From positions 1,794,369-1,858,368 of the forward strand of contig JAWPML010000001.1 of NCBI GenBank assembly GCA_033344915.1: a stretch of DNA of 64,000 nucleotides, given 5' to 3'. Origin of the DNA: Acidimicrobiales bacterium. Its GTDB lineage: Bacteria; Actinomycetota; Acidimicrobiia; Acidimicrobiales; Aldehydirespiratoraceae. This document shows positions 1-9,827 of the stretch, one piece after another (within the stretch, counting starts at the first letter, position 1; each line of letters opens with the position of its first letter). The notes beneath the pieces are model-generated. The model was given only the letters and a program-made list of their open reading frames with translations. It was not told where the DNA came from and did not search any database. The position numbers and the translations under genes were made by a program.

Positions 1-288
1 GGTGAGTACCGAGGACGGCTTCTCGTCACGGCGGACCATGTCGATCGTGCGGTCGAGCGAGCGCTCGTCCAGCCGCTGTCCCTTCTCGGCGAGCACGACC
101 AGTTCCTCGAAGAGCGTCTGCACCACGGAGGCGGACGGCCCGGACAGGTGCACCTCGTTGCCCCGCACCGTCATCTCGGTGTCGGGGAAGGCTTCCTCGA
201 CGCGACGCAGGTGGCGGTCGTGTTCACCCAGCAGCGCGCCCATCAGATGGTTGCCCGGGATTCGGATGGTGATCGGCGTGTCGCTCAT
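1..288 (-). CDS. PhoH-like ATPase, N-terminal part (runs off the left edge)
   Basis: Only the first 96 codons are in the window; the gene continues beyond base 1. The visible protein (starts MSDTPITIRIPGNHLMGALL) has the N-terminal layout of the PhoH/YbeZ family: a KH-like segment with RVEEAFPDTEMTVRGNEVHL around residues 29-49 and a downstream helix FEELVVLAEKGQRLDERSLDR around residues 60-80. The P-loop ATPase domain would lie outside the window. PhoH proteins are cytoplasmic RNA-associated ATPases, often followed by ybeY and rRNA maturation genes. The ATG (288-286) overlaps the ATG of a possible longer start of the divergent gene, so both promoters must lie inside the neighbouring coding sequence or around the 302-317 palindrome. 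The family call rests on pattern only. Confidence 0.75.
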   Translation of the reverse strand, partial: MSDTPITIRIPGNHLMGALLGEHDRHLRRVEEAFPDTEMTVRGNEVHLSGPSASVVQTLFEELVVLAEKGQRLDERSLDRTIDMVRRDEKPSSVLT

Positions 289-301
289 GGGTTCACCCGA
301 A

Positions 302-317
302 AGGGTACCGGTACCCT
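302..317. promoter_or_regulatory. 16-bp perfect palindrome between divergent genes
   Basis: AGGGTACCGGTACCCT reads the same on both strands. It ends 14 bp from the PhoH-like start codon (288) and 9 bp before the GTG at 326 of the divergent gene. The position suits an operator or a shared divergent promoter element. No known regulator motif is recognised. Confidence 0.4.
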
Positions 318-325
318 CGACGGTC

Positions 326-904
326 GTGGATGCCGATTCCCCACTCGAGCCGGTCGCGCTGACGCCGAACGATCCGCTGGCCGGCCTCGCGGACTGGATC
401 GCCGAGGGCCGGGTGGACGCCGCCGCGGCCGATCGGGCCCGCGGCCGCTGGCTCGAGCGCCAGGCCCAGGAGGACGCGACCCTCGCCGGCGTGCTGCTCG
501 ATCTCGCCGAACGAGGCCGTCCGGTCGCCGCCCGCACCGTCGGTGGGCGACTCGTGCGGGGTCCGGTCACGGCGTTGGGCGCCGACTTCCTCGTGATCCG
601 CGAGCAGCGACTGGGCGACGTGATGGTGCCGCTCGGAACCCTCGCGACGGTGCGGGCCGCGCCAGGCGACCCGCCGCCCGTCGGCGCCCGGCCGGTGTCG
701 TTCGCGATCGTGCTGGCCGAGGCGTTGGTCGAACTCGCGGCCGACCGGCCGACGGTCGTGGTGGCGGTGGCCGGCGAGGAACTGCGGGGCGAGCTCTGCC
801 GAGCCGGCCGTGACGTGGTCGCCGTCGCGTTGACGGATCAGCATCGCGAGGTCGTCAGCATCGCCACGGCCGCGATCGACCATGTGATCGTCCTGCGTCA
901 CTGA
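326..904 (+). CDS. Conserved hypothetical protein with two tandem beta-rich (Sm-like?) repeats
   Basis: About 192 aa from the GTG at 326; an in-frame ATG at 287 is the alternative, but it would sit on the start codon of the divergent PhoH-like gene. The N-terminal third is helical and charged (WIAEGRVDAAAADRARGRWL). Two segments of similar plan follow: GRLVRGPVTALGADFLVIRE with MVPLGTLATV, and later ELRGELCRAGRDVVAVALTD with VSIATAAIDHVIV. Each resembles a short barrel of the G-x-hydrophobic-G type seen in Sm-like folds. No catalytic motif, signal peptide or membrane segment is visible. Its end overlaps the end of the convergent regulator gene by 7 nt. Function unknown; the repeat reading is my inference. 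Confidence 0.6.
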   Translation: MDADSPLEPVALTPNDPLAGLADWIAEGRVDAAAADRARGRWLERQAQEDATLAGVLLDLAERGRPVAARTVGGRLVRGPVTALGADFLVIREQRLGDVMVPLGTLATVRAAPGDPPPVGARPVSFAIVLAEALVELAADRPTVVVAVAGEELRGELCRAGRDVVAVALTDQHREVVSIATAAIDHVIVLRH

Positions 905-2367
905 CGGCCGCGACGCTGCCGTTCGAGGAACCGGTACACGTCGAGCAGGTCGATACCCGGGAAGGGACTGAACTGCCGATCGCTCGGCGGGAGCGCGGAC
1001 AGCACGTGGCTGCGCTCCGCCGCCGACGGCCAGGCGACGTCCTCCCACGCCTCCACGAGCTGGGGGTCCGGCTCGATCTCGCGGCCCCGGGCGAACTCGC
1101 GGCGGAGCGTGTCCGCGCCGCGGAAGGCGGAGGCGTGGGCCGCCGTCGTGCCGAGGGAGATCGCGTGCGGGGTCCGGTCCGTCTCCGTCTCGATGTAGGT
1201 CGTGCAGAAGTAGTCGCCTTCGTCGCACACGGTGAACTGGCTGTGCAGCAGGAAGCTGCCGTGGGCGTTCCACGCCTGCCGACTCCCCCACTGCCGGGGC
1301 ACACGCTGGCCCTCGAGGCCACCGTCGGTCGCAGCCGGGAAGCGGATGCCGTCGTTCTCGTACGCCTTGCTGATGACGCCCTCGCTGTCGGTGCGCAGGA
1401 AGTGACAGGGGATGTCGAGGTGCCTCGTGGCGAGGTTCGTGAACCGGTGCGCCGCCATCTCGTAGGAGATGTAGAAGACCTCCTTGAGGTCCTCCACCGA
1501 GATGTCGTTCTGGCTCTTGGCCTCCCGCAGGAAATCGACGGCGGGCGCTTCGGGGGCGAGCACCGCGGCGGCGAAGTAGTTCGATTCGATGCGCTGCCGG
1601 AGGTACTCGCCGAAGTCCGTGGTGTCGCGGTGTTCGAGCGCGAAGTGGCCGAGCGTCTGGAGCACCACCGAGCGGGCCTGGCGGATCCGCAGGCCGCCGC
1701 GATCGGGGATGAAGATGATCCGGTCCCGCGTGTCGGTGATGCTGCGAGCGGTGCGGGGCATCGCGCTGACCCGTTCGATCGTGAACCCCTGCCCGGCCGC
1801 GATCTCGGTCAGCACCCGCTCGCTGATCGGGCCCGATCCGCCGTAGCCGGCCTTGTCGAGGGCCAGCCGGGCCACGTCCTCGATCTCGACGAAGTAGTTG
1901 TCCCGCCGCCGCATCTCCTCCCGTAGCGCCATGTTGGCGGCGCGGGCATGGTCGGCGAACCGGCTGCGGTCGTCGGTGCGGGCCTCCTGGTCCCGGTCGG
2001 CAAGCCGTTGCCACAGGGTCAGGATGTGTTCGAGCACGTCGTCGCCGAGCTTGGCCGAGGGCTTGAGGTAGGGCAGGCCGAGGGCGGCGTAGCGGGGATC
2101 CTCCTGGGCGCGGGCAACGCCGATCTCCAACTCGGCACGACGATCCGGCGGGTTGGGGTCGAGCAGATCCGCCGTCGTCGTGCCGATCGCCGCCGCCAGA
2201 TCGCCCAGCAGGCTGAGCTTCGGTTCGACCTTCCCGTTCTCGAGCTGGCTGAGGTACGGGGCGGGTCGTCCGACCCGCTCGCTGACGTCGGCGAGGGTCG
2301 CCCCGGCCCGCCGCCGGGCGTGGCGGATACGGGCGCCGAGCACCAGACCGTCGAAATCATCAGCCAT
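898..2367 (-). CDS. RamB-like XRE-family regulator of acetate/glyoxylate metabolism
   Basis: 489 aa. Residues about 10-65 form an HTH_3/XRE domain (LADVSERVGRPAPYLSQLEN). The middle matches the ImmA/IrrE-like region of the short-chain fatty-acyl regulator (ScfR) family, but the usual HExxH is replaced by TLGHFALEH, so a peptidase role is unlikely. The C-terminal part (FYISYEMAAHRFTNLATRHL, then CHFLRTDSEGVISKAYEND) is the DUF2083-type sensory domain. RamB in Corynebacterium and Mycobacterium has this architecture and represses isocitrate lyase and malate synthase genes. Here the gene is divergent from exactly those two genes with 126 bp between, which strongly supports the role. It probably also controls its own promoter. 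The effector is unknown, plausibly an acyl-CoA. Confidence 0.88.
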   Translation of the reverse strand: MADDFDGLVLGARIRHARRRAGATLADVSERVGRPAPYLSQLENGKVEPKLSLLGDLAAAIGTTTADLLDPNPPDRRAELEIGVARAQEDPRYAALGLPYLKPSAKLGDDVLEHILTLWQRLADRDQEARTDDRSRFADHARAANMALREEMRRRDNYFVEIEDVARLALDKAGYGGSGPISERVLTEIAAGQGFTIERVSAMPRTARSITDTRDRIIFIPDRGGLRIRQARSVVLQTLGHFALEHRDTTDFGEYLRQRIESNYFAAAVLAPEAPAVDFLREAKSQNDISVEDLKEVFYISYEMAAHRFTNLATRHLDIPCHFLRTDSEGVISKAYENDGIRFPAATDGGLEGQRVPRQWGSRQAWNAHGSFLLHSQFTVCDEGDYFCTTYIETETDRTPHAISLGTTAAHASAFRGADTLRREFARGREIEPDPQLVEAWEDVAWPSAAERSHVLSALPPSDRQFSPFPGIDLLDVYRFLERQRRGRQ

Positions 2368-2440
2368 GAGGTGCGAAGAATGACAGATCTTTCGACCTTT
2401 GGGAAGTCATGCCCCGATATTTGTTCCCTACCTGTCTTGT

Positions 2441-2452
2441 TTTGTGCGCAAA
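2441..2452. promoter_or_regulatory. Candidate RamB-like operator upstream of malate synthase
   Basis: TTTGTGCGCAAA is a near-perfect dyad (TTTG-N4-CAAA) in the spacer between the regulator and malate synthase. It resembles the TTTGCAAA-type sites described for corynebacterial RamB. A second dyad, CCCAA-AC-TTGGG, lies at 2458-2469. Assignment is by resemblance and position only. Confidence 0.4.
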
Positions 2453-2493
2453 TCACCCCCAAACTTGGGAGCAGCGATCAGAGAGGAACATCG

Positions 2494-4062
<1,569 letters not shown>

Positions 4063-4116
4063 GCCCGAGGCCAGGACCAACCCATCTCAACCGAGAGAAA
4101 CCCACAGGAGACACGA

Positions 4117-5406
4117 ATGAACCCGAGCTTCGCCGAACAGGTGGCCGCGCTGAAGAAGGACTGGGACGAGAACCCCCGGTGGAACGGCGTCACCCGCGAC
4201 TACACCGCCGAGGACGTCGTCCGTCTACGCGGCAGCGTCACACCCGAGAACACACTGGCCCGCCAGGGCGCGGAGAAGCTGTGGGACCGGATCAACACCA
4301 TGGACTACGTCCATGCGCTCGGCGCCATGACCGGTGGCCAGGCGATCCAGTACGCCAAGGGCGGTCTCCCCGCGATCTACCTGTCCGGTTGGCAGGTCGC
4401 CGGTGACGCGAACCTCGCCGGTCAGGTGTACCCGGACCAGTCGCTCTACCCGGCCAACTCCGTCCCGTCGGTGGTGAGCCGGATCAACAACGCCCTGCGC
4501 CGCGCCGACCAGATCGAGTGGAGCGAGACCGACGGCAACCCGTCGATCGACTACATGCTCCCGATCGTCGCCGACGCCGAGGCCGGCTTCGGTGGTCCCC
4601 TCAACGCCTACGAACTGATGAAGGGCATGATCGAGGCGGGCGCCGCCGGCGTTCACTGGGAAGACCAGCTCAGCTCGGCCAAGAAGTGCGGCCACATGGG
4701 CGGCAAGGTCCTCATCCCGACCCAGCAGCACGTCACGACGCTCAACGCGGCCCGACTCGCGGCCGACGTCGCCGACGTGCCGACGATCGTCCTCGCCCGC
4801 ACCGACGCCCTCGCCGCGAACCTTCTCACGACCGACGTGGACGAGCGCGACCAGGAGTTCCTCACCGGCGAGCGTTCCGCCGAGGGCTTCTACTACACCG
4901 AGCCCGGCATCAAGACGCCGATCAAGCGGGCCCTGGCCTATGCCCCCTACGCCGACCTGATCTGGTGCGAGACCGGCACACCGGACCTCGCCCAGGCCCG
5001 CGAGTTCGCCGAGGCCGTCAAGGCCGAGTACCCGGACCAGCTGCTCAGCTACAACTGCTCGCCCTCCTTCAACTGGAAGGCACACCTCGACGATTCCGAC
5101 ATCGCCAAGTTCCAAAAGGAGCTCGGCGCGATGGGCTACGCGTTCCAGTTCATCACGCTCGCCGGCTGGCACGCGCTCAACTACTCCGCCTTCGAACTCG
5201 CCAAGGGCTACACCGAGTCGGACATGACGGCCTACGTCGACCTCCAGGAGCGCGAGTTCGCCTCCGAGGGCGACGGCTACACCGCCGTCAAGCACCAGCG
5301 TGAGGTGGGTGCGGGCTACTTCGACCAGATCGCGACCGTGGTCTCCGGCGGCAACGCCTCGACCCTCGCCCTGGCCGGCTCCACCGAAGAGGAGCAGTTC
5401 CACTAG
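4117..5406 (+). CDS. aceA: Isocitrate lyase
   Basis: 429 aa, matching the short ICL1 class. It cleaves isocitrate to succinate and glyoxylate, letting cells grow on acetate or fatty acids. The signature KKCGHMGGK at about 188-196 carries the catalytic Cys; the metal-binding region [10 protein letters not shown] lies at about 150 and the [11 protein letters not shown] loop at about 310-320. A strong AGGAGA ribosome-binding site precedes the ATG. Placement just after malate synthase gives a compact glyoxylate-shunt operon, fitting the acyl-CoA catabolic genes elsewhere in the window. The gene ends 18 nt before the end of a convergent membrane-protein gene, with no obvious hairpin terminator between. 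Confidence 0.97.
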   Translation: MNPSFAEQVAALKKDWDENPRWNGVTRDYTAEDVVRLRGSVTPENTLARQGAEKLWDRINTMDYVHALGAMTGGQAIQYAKGGLPAIYLSGWQVAGDANLAGQVYPDQSLYPANSVPSVVSRINNALRRADQIEWSETDGNPSIDYMLPIVADAEAGFGGPLNAYELMKGMIEAGAAGVHWEDQLSSAKKCGHMGGKVLIPTQQHVTTLNAARLAADVADVPTIVLARTDALAANLLTTDVDERDQEFLTGERSAEGFYYTEPGIKTPIKRALAYAPYADLIWCETGTPDLAQAREFAEAVKAEYPDQLLSYNCSPSFNWKAHLDDSDIAKFQKELGAMGYAFQFITLAGWHALNYSAFELAKGYTESDMTAYVDLQEREFASEGDGYTAVKHQREVGAGYFDQIATVVSGGNASTLALAGSTEEEQFH

Positions 5407-5424
5407 AGCCGCGAACAGCCCGGA

Positions 5425-5985
5425 TCAGCCTGCGGGTGGGGGCGGCGGCGGTGGCGGCGGTGGCGGCGGCAGCGATGCCGTCGGCGCGCCGTCGCCCCGT
5501 AGCCCCGGGTTGGACGTGAAGAGGCCGTCCATGTCGAACGAGCCGTCCTCGGTCAGCAGGTCATTCTCGACAGAGGCCCGTTTCGCCGCTTCGTTCTCGG
5601 CGAGGATGGCCTTCGCCGCCGCGAGTTCGTCGGCGGACAGCGCCCGCCGCTCGGCCGGCGCGCCCCACCGGTTGACGACGTCGTAGCTCCCGAAGAACTG
5701 GAGATACACCCAGACAGCGATGTTGAGGATCGGGAAGAAGAACAGGCACACGAGCCAGCCCGTGTGGTTGCGATCGTGGGCCCGGCGCACCGACTGGGCG
5801 TAGAGGATCCAGATCAGCGGCACGCTGAAGAGGAAGATGTTGCCGGCCTCGTTGACGTTGGTGACCATGCCGTCGCTGCCGGCGAAGACGATGTTCACGA
5901 CGATGTAGGCCGCGAAGATCCCGGCCTGCCACATGAAGTACTCGAGGCGACCGATGCGGCCGGCTCCGAAGAGCACCTGGTTCAT
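5425..5985 (-). CDS. DUF805 membrane protein with a poly-proline tail
   Basis: 186 aa. The first 110 residues fit DUF805: a GRIGRLEYFMWQ start, about four membrane helices (GIFAAYIVVNIVFAG, IFLFSVPLIWILYA, LVCLFFFPILNIAVWVYL) and the RRAHDRNHTGW motif typical of the family. The remainder is a charged cytoplasmic tail (LSADELAAAKAILAENEAAK) ending in twelve consecutive prolines, encoded by a GGC/GGT-type simple repeat on the + strand at about 5437-5470. DUF805 proteins have no settled function. The poly-Pro end may slow ribosomes or serve as a ligand for another protein; that is inference. Confidence 0.8.
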   Translation of the reverse strand: MNQVLFGAGRIGRLEYFMWQAGIFAAYIVVNIVFAGSDGMVTNVNEAGNIFLFSVPLIWILYAQSVRRAHDRNHTGWLVCLFFFPILNIAVWVYLQFFGSYDVVNRWGAPAERRALSADELAAAKAILAENEAAKRASVENDLLTEDGSFDMDGLFTSNPGLRGDGAPTASLPPPPPPPPPPPPAG

Positions 5986-6057
5986 GCATTGATCGTCGGC
6001 GGATCCCGGACCGGATTGAGAAGCTCACGCCGCTCGCCTGTCGGCCGAAAGGGACTC

Positions 6058-7182
6058 GTGCTCCCGTTCGACCGCCACGACCGCCGCGTCGCGCTCGTCG
6101 CCGCCCTCGTTGGTGTCGGCATCGTGCTCGTCTCTCTGCTCAGCCACGGCGGCGACATCGCGGGCCTCATCAAGTTCGGGTCGGGTGGCCACGTGGTCGA
6201 ACGGACCGCGCATGTCGAGGAGCTGCTCGGGCGCGAGGTCGCCACCGTCGACGAGCTCGGCCACGACGGGTCCATGTACTTCCTCCAGGCCGTCGATCCC
6301 TTCTTCCTGGACCCTGACGAGCACGCGGTGCACCTCGACCGACCGGTGTATCGCGCCCAGCGGATGCTGTTCCCGACGATCGCCGGACTCGGTGGTCTGG
6401 TGCCGCCGGAGCCGCTGCTGTGGACGATGGCGCTCACGAACATCGCCGCGATCGTCCTCGGATCGGTCGGCACGAGTCGCCTCGCCCGCCGGCTCGGCGG
6501 CTCACCGTGGTTCGGCCTCGCCTTCGCGCTCAATCCCGGGATCCTGTTCGAGTTCGACATCTCCGGCGCCGGCATCCTGGCGTTCGCCGCCGCGATCTGG
6601 GGCACCCTCGCCCTCGACGACGGCCGCGACCGTTCGGCCGCGGCCTGGTTCGCCGCCGCCGTCCTCGCCCGCGAGGTGATGTTCCTCTATCTCGCCGGGG
6701 TGCTGCTGTTGCGGCTCTGGCGGACCCGGCGCATCCCCTGGCTGGCCGGCGCCGTGCCCGCCGCCGCCGCGGGCGCATGGGCGCTCTACATCCGCACCCG
6801 TCTCGAGTCCCACCCCGGGGTCGAGGAGGTGCAGGAGTTCGGACTTCCCTTCAAGGGGATGATCGGCGCCAGCGAGAACTGGTTCGCGAATCCGGACGAG
6901 ATGGCCGTGATCGCAGGCGTGTTGATCGTGATCCCCGTCTTCGTCGTAAAGGTCATCCGCAACCCGAGTTCGCTGGACGCCGGCGCCCTCGGGTTCGTCG
7001 TGCTCGCGCTGCTGCTGAGCCGTCAGGTGTGGTGGCAGTTCGTCGACATCACCCGGGCGCTGGCGCCGATCTTCACCGCCTACGTCCTCACCGCCTTCGC
7101 CCGACCCTCGACACCCCCGACCGCTGGGCCGGGCGTCAGCGAATCGCCGGATACACACCCCGTCGCTGCCGCGACGGCGTGA
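6058..7182 (+). CDS. Polytopic membrane protein, probable GT-C-type glycosyltransferase-like
   Basis: About 374 aa from the GTG at 6058, chosen because GAAAGGGA sits just upstream and the first membrane helix (VALVAALVGVGIVLVSLL) begins 12 residues later. Some nine hydrophobic segments follow. The loop after helix 1 contains ELGHDGSMYFLQAVDPF; a D-G-x-x-Y/F-DP arrangement in this loop is typical of actinobacterial integral-membrane glycosyl- or mannosyltransferase-like proteins that use lipid-linked sugars. No soluble domain is present. A cell-envelope role is likely but the substrate is unknown. The 3' end overlaps the convergent Cfa-type gene by 47 nt, an unusually long tail-to-tail overlap. 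Confidence 0.65.
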   Translation: MLPFDRHDRRVALVAALVGVGIVLVSLLSHGGDIAGLIKFGSGGHVVERTAHVEELLGREVATVDELGHDGSMYFLQAVDPFFLDPDEHAVHLDRPVYRAQRMLFPTIAGLGGLVPPEPLLWTMALTNIAAIVLGSVGTSRLARRLGGSPWFGLAFALNPGILFEFDISGAGILAFAAAIWGTLALDDGRDRSAAAWFAAAVLAREVMFLYLAGVLLLRLWRTRRIPWLAGAVPAAAAGAWALYIRTRLESHPGVEEVQEFGLPFKGMIGASENWFANPDEMAVIAGVLIVIPVFVVKVIRNPSSLDAGALGFVVLALLLSRQVWWQFVDITRALAPIFTAYVLTAFARPSTPPTAGPGVSESPDTHPVAAATA

Positions 7183-8251
7183 ACACGATCTGGAAGAGCT
7201 GAGCGGACCGACTCCGGAAGCCGGACGCCGACCCGAGCAGGTAGTAGTCCCAGGTGCGCCGGAACCGTTCGTCGTAGTGCGGGATCTCGTGCCAACGTCC
7301 CGAGATGTTGCGGTGCCACTCCATCAGGGTCGTGTCGTAGTCGGGTCCGAAGTTGTGGACGTCCTCGATCGACCAGTGCTCACCGGCGGCGCGGGCAATC
7401 TGGCCGAGCGAGGGCAACACGCCACCGGGGAAGATGTACCTGTCGAACCACGGGTCGCCGACGGTCTTCCACTCGTTGGACCCGATCGTGTGGTGCAGCA
7501 TCATCCCCTCGGGGTCGAGCAGCTCCCGGCACTTGGCGAAGAGGGTGCCGAGGTTCTTGGGGCCGACGTGTTCCATCATCCCGATCGAGGTGATGCGATC
7601 GAACGTGCCCTCCAGGTCCCGGTAGTCGAGCTGTTGGATGCGCACCGGCAGCGACGCCGTGCGCTCGCGCGCGACCGCCACCTGCTCCCGTGCCGGACTG
7701 ATGCCGGTGACGTGCACGTCGTAGCGCTCGGCCGCGAACTGGGCGAAACCACCCCATCCGCACCCGATGTCGAGCAGGCGCATCCCCCGCTCGAGTCCGA
7801 GCTTGCGACAGATCAGGTCCAGCTTGGCTTCCTGCGCCGTGTCGAGATCCGTTGCGTCACGCCAGTAGCCGCACGAGTAGATCATGCGCTTGTCGAGCAT
7901 CCGCTCGTAGAGGTCGTTGCCGATGTCGTAGTGAGCCCGGGCGTTGGCGACGGCCCGACGCTTCGACTGCTGGTTGCGCATCCGGGCGGCGAGCGCCGCT
8001 CGCACCATCCGGGCGCTCGGCTTCACCAGCGACCGGAGATCGGCGGTCTGGACGACCGTGAGGAACTCGTCGAGTCGATGCGCGTCCCACCAGCCGTCCT
8101 GATAGCTCTCGCCGAGCCCGAGTTCACGCTCGCTGAGGACCCGATCGTAGAACCGCTCGTCGTGCACGACGATGTCATGCGGGGCGTCTCCCCCGACCGT
8201 GACTCCGGCCCGGGCGAGAAGTTCTCGTCCTATGGTTTCGGCGTCGGCCAT
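7136..8251 (-). CDS. Cyclopropane-fatty-acyl-phospholipid synthase family methyltransferase
   Basis: 371 aa, close to E. coli Cfa. The SAM-binding motif I is LLDIGCGWGGFAQFAAERY (about 168-186). Other hallmarks are NARAHYDIGNDLYERMLD (about 112-129, substrate and bicarbonate region), YSCGYW (about 134), SIGMMEHVGPKN (about 230) and HTIGSNEW (about 256). These enzymes methylenate or methylate unsaturated acyl chains in membrane phospholipids. The start at 8251 is chosen over longer reading because MADAETIGRELLARAG begins the family N-terminus and GGGGAG lies upstream. It is divergent from the carotenoid oxygenase gene with 88 bp between. The exact product (cyclopropane, methyl-branched or hydroxy chain) cannot be told from sequence. 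Confidence 0.9.
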   Translation of the reverse strand: MADAETIGRELLARAGVTVGGDAPHDIVVHDERFYDRVLSERELGLGESYQDGWWDAHRLDEFLTVVQTADLRSLVKPSARMVRAALAARMRNQQSKRRAVANARAHYDIGNDLYERMLDKRMIYSCGYWRDATDLDTAQEAKLDLICRKLGLERGMRLLDIGCGWGGFAQFAAERYDVHVTGISPAREQVAVARERTASLPVRIQQLDYRDLEGTFDRITSIGMMEHVGPKNLGTLFAKCRELLDPEGMMLHHTIGSNEWKTVGDPWFDRYIFPGGVLPSLGQIARAAGEHWSIEDVHNFGPDYDTTLMEWHRNISGRWHEIPHYDERFRRTWDYYLLGSASGFRSRSAQLFQIVFTPSRQRRGVYPAIR

Positions 8252-8339
8252 GCGCTGCTCCCCACGGAACCGGTGTGACCTGACGCCATTTTGACATCCC
8301 GGGACCACCCGACGCCACGGAACAGCCCGTGTAGTAGCA

Positions 8340-9827
8340 ATGGGCCTCGTGACGATGAAGGTCCAGATCCACGACACGCTCCCCCACACGCTGCCGCCGG
8401 ACGACTCGCATCCGTACCGCTCCGGTGCTTGGCGACCGCAACACGTGGAGTACGACGCCTGGGATCTGGACGTCGAGGGCGAGATCCCGGCCGACCTCAG
8501 CGGCGTGTACCTGCGCAACACGGAGAACCCCCTGCACCCGCCGATCGAGCGCTACCACCCGTTCGACGGCGACGGCATGGTGCACTCCATCTCCTTCGAG
8601 AACGGCGAGGCCCGCTACGCGAACCGGTTCGTCCGCACCGACGGCCTGCTCGAGGAGCTGGACGCGCAGGAGTCGCTGTGGGCCGGCCTGGCCGAGCTTC
8701 CCGCATCGGCCAAGGCCCCGCATCGGATCGGGGCCCGCCCGCAGATGAAGGACGCGGCGAGCACCGACATCGTCGTCCACCGCGGGCAGGCGCTCGCCAG
8801 CTTCTACATGTGCGGCGACCTCTATCGCCTCGACCCGCGCACCCTCGCGGCCGACGGCAAGGAGGACTGGAACGGCCAGTTCCCGGCGCACGGCGTGTCG
8901 GCGCACCCCAAGGTCGACGAGCACACCGGCGAGCTGCTGTTCTTCAACTACGGCACCGAGTGGCCCTACATGCACTACGGCGAGGTCTCCGCCGACGGCG
9001 AGCTCACCACGTATCAGGACGTCGAGCTCCCCGGCGCCCGTCTCCCCCACGACATGGCGTTCACGGAGAACTACGCCATCGTCAACGACTGCCCGATGTT
9101 CTGGGACCCTGCTGCGATCGACGCGGGCCTCTACGTCCCGCGGCTGTTCCCGGACCTCCCCACCCGGTTCGGGGTTATCCCGCGGGGTGGTGGCGACGTG
9201 CAATGGTTCGAGGCCGACCCGACCTATGTCCTGCACTGGATGAACGCCTACGAGGCGCCGACGGCGACCGGCACCGAGATCGTGCTCGACGGCTTCTTTC
9301 AGAAGAACCCGTCGCCCCGGCGCCGGCCGGAGGCGACCTTCGAGGAGAACCTCTACCGCTACCTGGACCTCCACTCGATGCTCTCGGTCCCCTACCGCTG
9401 GCGGTTCGACCTCGAGACCGGCGAGACCACCGAAGGCCCGTTGCACGACGAGATCCTCGAGTTCGGCATGATCAACGGCCGCTACGGCGGGCGGCCGTAC
9501 CGCTACAGCTACGACGCCCTGCCCGCGGCCGGCTGGTTCGGATTCCACGGCGTCGTGAAGCACGACGTCGAGACCGGTGATCTCACGACCTACCGCCTTC
9601 CGGAGGGCGTCTACGCGAGCGAGACCGTCATGGCGCCGCGCGACGGTTCGACGGCCGAGGACGACGGCTATCTGGTCACGTTCACGATCGACCTCGCGAA
9701 CGACCGCTCGCAGTGTGTCGTGCTCGACGCGGCCGATCCGGCCGCTGGGCCTGTGGCGACGATCTCGCTCCCGGAGCGGATGTCGTCCGGCACCCACGCA
9801 TTCTGGGCACCTGCGTCGTCGCTCTGA
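8340..9827 (+). CDS. Carotenoid oxygenase (RPE65/CCD family)
   Basis: 495 aa; a second ATG at codon 6 (8355) is possible. The protein follows the Fe(II) dioxygenase beta-propeller family: GEIPADLSGVYLRN near 45-58, FDGDGMVHSI near 75, HPKVDEHTGELLFFNYG near 185-201, PHDMAFTENYAIV near 236-248 and a final GTHAFWAPASSL. The His residues in these blocks are in the expected places to bind the non-haem iron. Family members cleave carotenoids, apocarotenoids or lignin-derived stilbenes with O2; the substrate here is unknown and no carotenoid-synthesis gene is nearby. The stop TGA (9825-9827) shares its A with the ATG of the next gene, so translation is probably coupled. Confidence 0.88.
   Translation: MGLVTMKVQIHDTLPHTLPPDDSHPYRSGAWRPQHVEYDAWDLDVEGEIPADLSGVYLRNTENPLHPPIERYHPFDGDGMVHSISFENGEARYANRFVRTDGLLEELDAQESLWAGLAELPASAKAPHRIGARPQMKDAASTDIVVHRGQALASFYMCGDLYRLDPRTLAADGKEDWNGQFPAHGVSAHPKVDEHTGELLFFNYGTEWPYMHYGEVSADGELTTYQDVELPGARLPHDMAFTENYAIVNDCPMFWDPAAIDAGLYVPRLFPDLPTRFGVIPRGGGDVQWFEADPTYVLHWMNAYEAPTATGTEIVLDGFFQKNPSPRRRPEATFEENLYRYLDLHSMLSVPYRWRFDLETGETTEGPLHDEILEFGMINGRYGGRPYRYSYDALPAAGWFGFHGVVKHDVETGDLTTYRLPEGVYASETVMAPRDGSTAEDDGYLVTFTIDLANDRSQCVVLDAADPAAGPVATISLPERMSSGTHAFWAPASSL

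Noticed and set aside
898-2367. ImmA/IrrE metallopeptidase activity in the RamB-like regulator
   Set aside because: The zinc motif HExxH is replaced by GHFALEH, so catalysis is unlikely.
8285-8340. Promoter from TTGACA at 8291 to TAGTAG at 8332 for the carotenoid oxygenase
   Set aside because: The spacing of about 35 bp is too long for a normal promoter.
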